NCBI GenBank assembly: GCA_030848705.1
Contig: CM061243.1
Location: 118,444,674-118,508,673, forward strand
Origin: Heracleum sosnowskyi
Taxonomy: Eukaryota; Streptophyta; Magnoliopsida; Apiales; Apiaceae
DNA: 64,000 bases
Reading direction: 5' to 3'
The translations under genes were made by a program, and so were the position numbers. The notes under the pieces are model-generated. The model saw nothing but the letters and a program-made list of their open reading frames with translations. It searched no databases and was not told where the DNA came from. Below are positions 55,780-64,000 of the stretch, one piece after another (within the stretch, counting starts at the first letter, position 1; the number at the start of each line of letters is the position of its first letter).

Positions 55780-57630
55780 CTAGGCTTCCCCTCCTTTGCT
55801 TCCGGTATCAGTCTCCTCCCCTGAGCTGGAGCCAGAAGTGGGATCAGTGGCCTCAGGATCATTGACAGAAGTATCCCCAAGAGGCAATGAATGCACGTGA
55901 TCCAAAATCCTGTCATCTTCCTCCATATCAGCTGTCCCATCCAGAAGGCACTCTAGAGGAGTAGGAGGGTGAGAAGTTGGAAAATCTGTGGGGTCAAAAG
56001 CTTCAGGATGTTTAGCTGAGACAGCCTTGATGGCATCCTCCCATCCTGCTGAATACTGGACTGGGAAAAGGATCTCGTCATGCTTCTCTATTAGATCCTT
56101 GCTCTTTCTCAACTCGATCAATGTAGTTGTCCTTGCTCTTTCTCAACTCGATCAAATCAGCTTGAGCCTCCCCCAACTCCTTCTCCTTCCTAGCTAAAGC
56201 CTCTTTCAGAGACTTTACTTCCTCCTCGGACTTTTCAAGCTTAATCCGGTTGGCCTCAGAAGAGGTACGCCAAGCTTCAGCTTGAAAAAGAGCCCCCTGG
56301 AAGTTGGCATTGCTCTACCAGAATAAAAGCAATTTAAAGTAGATATAGGTTAAATAAGAAGAATAAAAACAAAAAAGGCTAAGGTAAAAAAAATACCGCA
56401 GCTATGGTCTGGGCGCCCAGATGCTCAACTCCCTCGATAGTAGAATTTGTAACAAAATCTTTGTAGTCGCAGGGAGTGAGTGAATGGTATGACCAATCAA
56501 CAGTATGCTTAGACACCCCAGTAATGGTGTCCCTCTTCCTAATACCCCAGTTGGGGCGCCAAACTGAGGACTTTGAAGACACATGAATGTCTGCCTCATC
56601 CACAGGAATCTGGGGAGGGATCAGGAAACCGGGAACATCAGGCTTTCCACGAGGATCATTTCCTATCCTGGCCCTCTTCATCCTCGAGGTTTCATCATCC
56701 TTGGGCTCATTGAATTTATTGATGAAGGTCGCAGCTGTAAATACAAACAAAGAATGATTACAGAAAATCTCAAAAAGACAAAAAAAGTAATAAACAAAAA
56801 AGATAAGGAAATTTACCCTTGTCTGAAACACTTGAAAGGTGAACAGACTTGAGGACAAATTCGTCCAGAAGCTCCCAAGCCATGGTAGTCCCATTGTCTT
56901 TGATTAGCTCAGAGTAGGCATGAGACTCATCGTCGTTCAAAATTATGTTGCTGGGACTACCATCCGCAACTCTACCAAATGATTTACGGAACAAAGTTTC
57001 CCAATCCCCACCTTCCCAAACAAGGTACATAAATTCGTTCTTCCACCTAGGGTTGTTATCAGGGATGGACTTTGGGTGGAAAATGAAAGGAAAACCCACT
57101 CTATGACTAATATACACCTAACCCAAGTTGTTGACAGAACTATTCTTAAACTGAAAAATCTTTCTAAACAAAGGGACAGAAAGAGGAAAATTATTACGCA
57201 AACACAAAACCATAAAACAGTTAATTATCCTCTAGACATTTGGGGGTAATTGATAGGGGTTTACTTGAACATCTGCCAGGAGTCTAGGTATGAATTCGTG
57301 AAATGGGAACCTAAGACCGGCAACTATGGCGTCTTTGTAAATACATAAGGCGTTAGATCGCCAATGGCAAGAACGATCGCCGGCACCGACAGAAACTAAT
57401 TTTAAGGGGGCCTTAACCCTATACATCTTATTATAATCCTTAATTTTATCTACATCATGGAATTTATTACTACAGTCGTATGAATCTAAAACAGAAACAT
57501 ACGGGTATTCATCCCCACGTTCGTTAATCATATTATGCAAAGACATGTATTTGGAACGAATATGAATGGGGGTACCTCGTTTGGATGCGGAGTTCATTTT
57601 CTGGAGACGTTGGGAAGCACGAACAACCAT
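55780..57630 (-). pseudogene. Gypsy-1 opposite-strand accessory gene, broken
   Basis: Three probable exons on the minus strand: 56817-57630, 56397-56734 and 55780-56314, with GT-AG junctions. The first has GLRFPFHEFIPRLLADVQVNPYQLPPN and VGFPFIFHPKS, typical of the PF04195-like family, but is stopped twice in frame (57232 and 57118). The second has FINKFNEPKDDETSR. The third is coiled-coil (LEKSEEEVKSLKEALARK) with an acidic Ser-rich end. A 23-bp duplication of CTTGCTCTTTCTCAACTCG-type sequence occurs near 56099 and 56132. Layout matches the intact gene in Gypsy-2. Confidence 0.8.
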
Positions 57631-58107
57631 TTTAAAGTTAAACCCAGAAAAAGCCCAGAAATATGCAAATCTTCAAACAAAAACTTCAAAGGAAAAACCC
57701 AGAAATCTGCAACTCTTCAACGTAATCTCCAAATCTTCAAACGGAGAAACCCAGAAATCGATGATTTCAATCAAAAAATCTCGCCGGGAATCGCCTTACC
57801 GCAGAACCCTAGCAGAGCTTCGAAAAGGAAATTTTGGGGAAAATTCTAACAGAATAACTTTAAGAAGTGAAAAATGAGAAGTGAGAAATGAGAAGCAAGA
57901 CACTACACTTATATAGAAAGAATAGCCGGTCAATGGGCCGGTTAAAAGAAGGGTGACCGACACTAGCCGGTATAGCCCATGAAAGATTAAGCCCGATTAC
58001 AAATTGGCCCAGTGAAAGAAAGTAAAAATCTTGGGCCCAATTTGAGCCCAACAAAAATAAACCTCAAAGAGCACAAGAGATACAACTTGAAGAAACTCAT
58101 GATTTTA
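57631..58107. other. Gypsy-1 spacer upstream of the opposite-strand gene
   Basis: Likely promoter and leader of the opposite-strand gene. A motif AACCCAGAAA is repeated about four times at 57640-57760. No further gene. Confidence 0.4.
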
Positions 58108-58856
58108 TGTACGACCTCAATCCTGATCGAAATGGTTGACTTCAATCCTGGTCGAAGGTGTTCGACCAGGAGCTAAAATGAACGAAATGTTCGACCTCAA
58201 ATGAGGTCGAACCCTACAACTTCAATCATGGTCGAAGGTGTTCGACTAGGAGATAAAATGAACGAAATGTTCGACCTCAAATGAGGTCGAACCCTACAAC
58301 TTCAATCCTGGTCGAAGGTGTTCGACCATGGGCCAAAATGGGTGAAATTTTCGACCTCAAATGAGGTCGAACCCCACGACTATCATCTTGGTCGAAGGTG
58401 TTCGACCAGGGGCCAAAATGGGCAAATGTTTCGACCTCAAATGAGGTCAAACCCCACGACTATCATCCTGGTCGAAGGTGTTCGACCAGGGGCCAAAATG
58501 GGCGAAATTTTTGACCTCAAAGGAGGTCGAACCCCACGACAATCATCCTGGTCGAAGGTGTTCGACCAGGAGCTAAAATGACACAAAATTTCGACCAGAA
58601 TCCTGGTCGAACCCTACGACCTCAATCCTTGTCGAAGGTGTTCAACCAGGAGCCAAAATGGAGTAAAATTTCGACCACGGTCCTGGTCGAAACCCTACGA
58701 CCTCATCCTGGTCGAAGGTGTTCGACCAGGAGCCAAAATAGAGCAAATATTCGACCAGAATCCTGGTCGAACCCTACGACCTCAATCCTGGTCGAAGGTG
58801 TTCGACCAGGAGCCAAAATGACCCAAAAATTCGACCAGAATCATGGTCGAAATTAT
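58108..58856. repeat. Gypsy-1 array C: 80-bp two-hairpin tandem repeat
   Basis: About nine units. GGTCGAAGGTG occurs at an 80-bp period (58149, 58229, 58309, 58389, 58469, 58549, 58629, 58709, 58789, give or take a base). Each unit has CCTGGTCGAA-GGTG-TTCGACCAGG and a second pair TTCGACCTCA...TGAGGTCGAA, both perfect in several units. ORFs through it are artefacts. Confidence 0.95.
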
Positions 58857-59055
58857 GCCAGATTTTTGAATTTTGGATTATTTTCCAGAAAATTAATAAA
58901 AAATCTCGATTCCTATTTTGGGAAAATTAAATAAATTGGTTTAGAACTATATGTTCGTAAAACCAAACAATTACAAGAAATACGAGAGAAACTCTTCAAA
59001 TCCCGAATAAAGTCAAAATAACTTCTACGATAATCTAGAGAAGATTTTCCCAGAA

Positions 59056-59069
59056 GTTGGGGGGGCAAA
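59056..59069 (+). other. Gypsy-1 polypurine tract
   Basis: GTTGGGGGGGCAAA immediately precedes the right LTR. Confidence 0.8.
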
Positions 59070-59619
59070 TGATATGGGCTGAAAATAACCCTAGAAGCAT
59101 AATTAATGATGTATTAATTAGACCTAGACTGATCCAAGGACACGACCCAATAGACAAGGCCTGAAACCCTAATTATTTATTAATTTCGTAATTAATAAAT
59201 AGGGAAAATATATAACTCATAAAAAGAGTCCAAAGTGTGATAAATTCTTCAAAAAGTCTGCCTCCTGCAAAGAAGGATCTAGAATCTCAATCAAAGGAAA
59301 TAACTATTCACAGTCCTTATCCTATGATAAGGAAAATACTTGCTCACCAAGGAATACAGTCCGTATCCACCATCAAGAAGGAGACTTATTCGCTAAGTCT
59401 CCCAAACATACTCTAAATACAAGGCTCCTGACGCCTATATAAGGACCCTGATCCTTCACATTAGAACTACGTTTTTTGGCTTGATTCCCAGCAATAGTTG
59501 AGATACGTAGGCATCTTGTGAGGGCAGATTTAGCCACGAAACACGAGAACAACCATTAAAGCTTGAAAGCTCTTAAACCCTAGCAGTTAATTTACAAGTA
59601 CGTTTTTTATTCCACAACA
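59070..59619 (+). repeat. Gypsy-1 3' LTR
   Basis: 550 bp, similar to 38338-38881 with about 20 substitutions and a small indel. Followed by the target duplicate ATTCT. Confidence 0.9.
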
Positions 59620-59624
59620 ATTCT

Positions 59625-60078
59625 CAAACCTTGTTTTCTTCTTTTACCAGTACCCTTGATCATCACGTTCGAAGACGTGGATCACTCCGTCGAAGTCGTG
59701 GGTCGTTCATCCACTGAATGGGTCATCCCCGCTTTGATATAATGGGCTCCAGGATTAAACTTTCCGCTAATGGACCTCTATGATTGTAATGCTCTTCGAT
59801 CGGCCCAAGTTACTGATGGGCCTCCAACATGTCCCTGGACTTTGTTCATGAGTTGCTTGAACGAAGACCAACTCTCCAACCCATCTTCGAGAATACTCTA
59901 GGACTATTTCTCGGTCGGCACAATGACCGGTGAAACATGTCTGAACTTCCAAATGTCACGACCACGTAAGCATAAGACAGCTGTTGTCATGATTATCTAC
60001 TAGGAATTACACATTTCTCCAAACCAATCTTGACCGTGAATGCGAATAGCCCCCATATGAGCCCTTACTTGCATTTCA
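59625..60078. other. Unassigned sequence left of Gypsy-3 coding parts
   Basis: No ORF with a known domain. It ends in a splice acceptor (TTGCATTTCAG to 60078), so its right part is probably an intron of the Gypsy-3 opposite-strand gene. I cannot find an LTR of Gypsy-3 here. Confidence 0.4.
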
Positions 60079-60537
60079 GGCCATTCCCTGGGCTGCTGCT
60101 GTCGAGCATAAGGTGAAGGATTTGGATGTCCAACTTCGAGGGTTGAAGTTGGCCGAGAACAGGGCTGAAGTGGCTAAAAGCCAGGTCGATGCCCTGAATA
60201 AGGAGATCTCGACCTTGAACCAGAGGCTTGCCCAAGTGAAGACCGATCGGGACTCGGTCAAGATTGACCTCGATGCGGCTTCAGCCGTCTTAGGAGTAGG
60301 ACTGCCAAACTGAGAGCTTCTCGTAAAACTGAGAAGAAGGCCCGAAAGTTGGTCCTTCGTTATAAGGACCGGGGCTTCTTGGCGGGGCACGATGAAGTCA
60401 TTCGCAAGGCTCACGCGCTTGGGTTTGACTATAAGTTACTCCTGGAAGAAGGTATGGAGGACTCGATCACTCGACCTGAGGAGCCCGATGTTCCTCCTGT
60501 AGTTAGTTCAGATCCTGAGTCGGAGTTCTCTGAATAA
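60079..60537 (+). pseudogene. Gypsy-3 opposite-strand accessory gene, coiled-coil exon, frameshifted
   Basis: After the acceptor at 60078 the exon reads AIPWAAAVEHKVKDLDVQLRG, then a coiled coil (LAENRAEVAKSQVDALNKEI). A frameshift near 60295 changes frame to RTAKLRASRKTEKKARKLVL, then YKDRGFLAGHDEVI and an acidic end PESEFSE. This matches the last exon of the spliced genes in the other two Gypsy elements. The upstream exons are not in place, so the gene is truncated. Confidence 0.75.
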
Positions 60538-61272
60538 GTTATAATTTTTTTATGAAATTATTGTAATTGCCTTCGGGCTTAACATTTGCCTTCGGGCTTG
60601 ACTTTTGCCTTTGGGCTTGATTTTATGATAACCAGTCTGTATTATTGCCTTAGTGTAGATTAATGCTTCTTTGCTTCTCTGGCATCTGTTCATATTCTAT
60701 TTCTGCCTTACACTTTTTGTATTTGAGATTCGTGATGCTTCTTTGGCATTGCGAAATTTGCCTTAGCATTTTTTTTCTCTTTAAGCTTTGTAAAGTGTCT
60801 TTGGCTTGATCATGTGTGTTTCCATGCGTCTTTAGGCTTTAATATTTGCCTTGGCCTGATCATTAGTTTCTTTTGCTTCTTCGGCTATTTTGCCTTAGCA
60901 TAATAAAAGTTTACCTTTAGCATGAATGCCACTTCATTATGCATCTTCGGAATAGCATGTCCCCTAGTATTAAAAGGGGGTTGAGGATTCATTTAAGTTG
61001 TTTTATTCGGCCAAACTGTGGCTCCTAACTTAAATTAATTGTCAAGTACTTTAAATACTAAAAACTATTTGTGAAGACACATAGTTTAATCTGATCGTCC
61101 CTAAGTATGTGTTGATCAAATCTATGCAATTTACCATGCTTTTGAGTGTATCACGATACATATGCAACTTGGGAAATAAACAATTTTATTAATGTGTTTC
61201 ATGACATATGGTCATCATACAATCCATACTTAAATCAAATGATTGAAGTAAAAACTTGATAAAAATACTGAA
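60538..61272. repeat. Gypsy-3 spacer with degenerate TTTGCCTTCGGGCTT repeats
   Basis: Motifs such as TTGCCTTCGGGCTTGA, TTGCCTTTGGGCTTGA, TTGCCTTAGCAT and TTTGCCTTGGCCTGAT recur irregularly through about 60565-60905. No ORF. The stretch lies between the stop of the opposite-strand gene and the end of integrase. Confidence 0.6.
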
Positions 61273-62223
61273 TTAAATGGCTGAAGGAAAATGTGAGTTG
61301 CCAGTAAGCTTACTGGTAGAATTTGCGAAGGCGAGAAGCGTGCCAGGTGTTTTTATGAGATTCCCGACCAGTCCGTATAGTTTAAACGTTCCCGACCGAA
61401 CCACCTCCACCACCGTGTAGGGGCCTTCCCAATTTGGCATTAGTTTACCATGTTTGGTCGGCATGGAAGTTGCTAGCTCTCTAAGGACTAAATCTCCCAC
61501 CTGAAACGATCTCTTCTTTATTCCTGCATCATAGTATTGAGCTGCTTGAAGCTGATACCGGACATTGCGCTGATGAGCGGCTTCTCTCTCTTCAACCACT
61601 AGGTCGACATTTGTCCGAAGCCCGAACTTGTTGCTTTCCACATTAAATACCTGCATTCGGTAAGATTCAAGACCTACTTCAACAGGCATCAAGGCATCCT
61701 TCCCAAATACTAGTCTAAACGGAGTCTCTCCAGTCGAGGACCTAGGGGTGGTTCGGTAAGCCCAAAGAACATAGAGTAGCTCTTCGGCCCACATCCTCTT
61801 GGCGTCTCCCAGTCTCTTTTTGATGCCATCAAAGATTATTTTGTTGGCTGCTTCAATAGCTCCATTCCCCTGTGGGTGTCCGACCAAGCTGAATTTCTAC
61901 TGAATTCCGAACTTAGCTAAGAATTTCCTGAACTTGTTTCCAATGAATTGGGTTCCATTATCCGATACACATATCACCGGGATACCGAATCTTAGGATTA
62001 CCTGTTCCAACATAAATTTCTTGGCAGCTTTCTCTGTTATGGCTGATAGTGGTCGGGCTTCCACCCACTTCGTCATATAGTTAATGGCCACTATGTAGTA
62101 TTTGGCATGTTTGGTGCTGGTTGGCAGAATTCCCACAATGTCAACGACCCACATGGCAAAAGAGATAGGGTTGAGGACCGATGACATTTCCTCTGGAGGT
62201 TGCTTCGGTACAGTGCTGAACAA
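61273..62223 (-). pseudogene. Gypsy-3 integrase, one in-frame stop
   Basis: Read in one frame from 62223: MWVVDIVGILPTSTKHAKY, VSDNGTQFIGNKF, then a TAG at 61897-61899, then VGHPQGNGAIEAANK and the C-terminal KLMPNWEGPYTVVEV. The DDE core residues in DNGTQF and the later Glu are present. The stop prevents full-length protein. Confidence 0.85.
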
Positions 62224-62358
62224 CTGGTATTACTTGCACCTCTTAGAGTAGTCGGCCGCATCTTCCCTTACGGTCGACCAGAAGAATCCCTATTTAAGAA
62301 TTTTGAAGGCGAGTGATCGTCCTACTAAATATTCCCCGCATATTCCTTCATGCACCGT

Positions 62359-63054
62359 TTACAGCACTAACCTTTGATCTTCGGGGCCAAGGCATTTCAG
62401 AAGTGGCTGGGTGGCTGAACGCCTGAATAATTGTCCTCCTACCAAGGTGTAGCTGGCCGACCGATATCTCACCTTTTGTGCTTCCTTCTTTTCTAGCGGT
62501 GTGGTCCCCTTTTCCAAAAAGGCTCTAATGGGGGTCATCCAGTTAACCCCTTGGCGGATTTCCAAGCATTGTTTCTTGTTAATTGAAGGCAAGCTCACTT
62601 CAGTTAGATAGATCGATCCATGCAGGCTCTGGGTTTCGGCCGAAGCTAGCCTGGACAATGCGACTGCCTGGCTATTGTTTTCTCTTGCGACCTGGCTTAA
62701 CTCAAATGATTCAAACATGAGTGCATTTTCACGTACCTTGGCAGTGTATGCCTTCGTTCGAGGATCTTTCTGCCCATATTCCCCTGAGAACTGCTTCACT
62801 ACGAGCATATAATCGCTGCAGACCCTTATGTGTTTCACTTCTAGGCTTCGTGCCAGAGCTAGGCCCGCCAACAATGCTTCATATTCTGCTTCGTTGCTGG
62901 TCAACGAGAATGTGAACCGAATGGCCTGACGAATTTCAAACCCATCGGGGCAAGTCAAGATCATGCCTGCCCCATACTTCGTCTTTGTGACTGACCCGTC
63001 TACAAAAAGCTTCCATTTCCCGGGTGACCGAATGAGTTGTTCTTCGGGTGCCAA
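62359..63054 (-). pseudogene. Gypsy-3 second RNase H domain
   Basis: A 231-residue ORF with WKLFVDGSVTKTKYGAG, TSNEAEYEALLAGLAL and CSDYMLVVKQFSGEY. It is in the same frame as the integrase but stops separate them (near 62359 and the CK.YQLF block). The usual ADALSRLAS reads AVALSRLAS, a loss of an Asp that is normally kept in this domain. Confidence 0.85.
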
Positions 63055-63072
63055 GTCCTTCGATCCGGAGAA

Positions 63073-64000
63073 CTAACACTCCACTATGAAATCAGCCAAC
63101 TCTTGTGCTTTTATGGAGGTTCTGGGTATGTATTCCAAGTCATATTCTCCAAGTTCGACTGACCAAACAACAAATCTCCCCAAAGCTTCGGGTCTTTGGA
63201 GTATTTTCTTTAGAGATTGGTCGGTCACCACATGCACGATTCTTCCTTGGAAGTAATGGCGTAGCTTCCTTGAAGCTATAACCAACCCAAAGCGAACTTT
63301 TCTGCGTTTGGGTATCTGGTTTCTGCATCCTTTAGCATGTGTGAGACATAAAATACAAGGTGTTGGTTTTTCCCATGCTATTTAACCAATACAGCCCTCA
63401 ATGTTCCATCGTCCACTACTAAGTAAAGCTGTAGGGTTTTTCTCAGGTCAGGTCTCATTAGAAGCGGGGCTTTGACCAAGTATTCTTTAACCTCCTCAAA
63501 TGTTTTTTGACACTCTGGTCCCCACTCGAAATTTTTGGATCCCCGAAGCACTTCAAAGAACGACAATGCTTTCTCTGCCGATCGAGATATGAATCTCCTT
63601 AGGGCAACTAATCTTCCTGTTAGCTTTTGAATGTCTTGGATTGTCTTCGGCGCATCCATGTCAATCACGACTTTAATTTTTTCTGGATTCGCCTCGATCC
63701 CTCTTGCACTTACCATATAGCCCAAAAACTTGCCACTAGAAACTCCGAATGTACACTTGTTCGAGTTAATCCTCATGTTATTTTTTCTCAGCATTTCGAA
63801 ACATTCCCTGAGGTCTTCTACATGGTATCTAAACATATACTTCACGATCATATCATCAACATAGCACTCCATATTCCGGCCGATAACACTCCATATTCCG
63901 GCCGATCTGTTCCTTGAAAACTTTGTTGATCATTTTCTGGAAGATTGCCCTTGCATTCTTCAGGCCGAAGGGCATTTTGATGTATGCATAGGTGCCCTTT
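63073..64000 (-). pseudogene. Gypsy-3 reverse transcriptase and RNase H, partial
   Basis: From the window edge: AYIKMPFGLKNARAIFQKM, then a 22-bp tandem duplication at about 63865-63908 that shifts the frame, then YVDDMIV and FGVSSGKFLGYMVSARGIEANPEK. RNase H follows with FEWGPECQKTFEEVKEYL, LYLVVDDGTLRAVLV and, after another frame change, RFVVWSVELGEYDLEYIPR. RT is cut by the window. Confidence 0.85.

Larger units (their letters stand above)
38338..59619 (+). mobile_element. Gypsy-1: decayed Tat-type LTR retrotransposon hosting Copia-2
   Basis: LTRs at 38338-38881 and 59070-59619 with TG...CA ends and the 5-bp duplicate ATTCT at 38333-38337 and 59620-59624. Without Copia-2 it is about 10.4 kb. 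Order: PBS, gag, protease, RT, RNase H, second RNase H, integrase, opposite-strand spliced ORF, 80-bp array, PPT, LTR. Two RNase H domains and the opposite-strand ORF place it in the Tat lineage. The LTRs differ at about 20 positions plus an indel, so it is older than Copia-2 inside it. Confidence 0.93.
60079..64000 (-). mobile_element. Gypsy-3: decayed Tat-type retrotransposon, cut by window end
   Basis: The minus strand carries, from the right: RT, RNase H, second RNase H, integrase, then the opposite-strand ORF (+). The order and dual RNase H are Tat-like. No LTR is visible on the left and the right end is outside the window. Several stops and a frameshift show it is old. Confidence 0.8.

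Noticed and set aside
58318..58934. Two ORFs (87 and 118 residues) across array C
   Set aside because: Translated 80-bp hairpin repeats without any domain.

Overview
This 64 kb window is nuclear DNA of a flowering plant, most likely a eudicot. The evidence is intron-containing genes with GT-AG junctions, an intronless plant subtilase, plant-type Copia (SIRE/Maximus-like) and Gypsy (Tat-like) LTR retrotransposons, and hAT-like, Mutator-like and Stowaway-like DNA elements in AT-rich spacers. The species cannot be fixed from the sequence. There are no bacterial features.

Layout. 1-25 kb is gene-bearing. It holds the 3' exons of an RMT2-like arginine methyltransferase (832-2011, +), an intact single-exon SBT1-type subtilase (2568-4859, -), a broken glycine-rich protein gene (17105-18230, +) and a three-exon ACBP3-like acyl-CoA-binding protein (21749-24505, -). 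Between them lie a hAT-like element split by an 8.2 kb Copia element (6672-15558), a second hAT-like MITE with a perfect 8-bp target duplication (15588-16116) and a Mutator-like foldback element with a perfect 9-bp duplication (19984-21035).

25-64 kb is a retrotransposon stack. Gypsy-2 (27527-37808) is non-autonomous. It keeps a gag start, a protease and an apparently intact, spliced ORF on the opposite strand, and it carries two large tandem arrays. Gypsy-1 (38338-59619) is an older Tat-type element with decayed gag-pol, a broken opposite-strand ORF and an 80-bp hairpin array. Copia-2 (41176-52022) is inserted in its protease/RT junction. A third, heavily mutated Tat-type element (Gypsy-3) fills 60-64 kb and runs off the window.

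Main message. Three elements (Copia-1, Copia-2, Gypsy-2) have identical or almost identical LTRs, so they inserted recently, yet none can encode a working polymerase. They were probably moved in trans by relatives elsewhere. Each family also has its own short motif, usually arranged as perfect hairpins, repeated in the LTR and/or in internal arrays: TATGACCT in Copia-1, TTCGATAG in Copia-2, GAGTCCGG/CCGGGCT in Gypsy-2 and TTCGACC in Gypsy-1. The motifs are unrelated but the arrangement recurs. This is the best candidate here for something not yet described.
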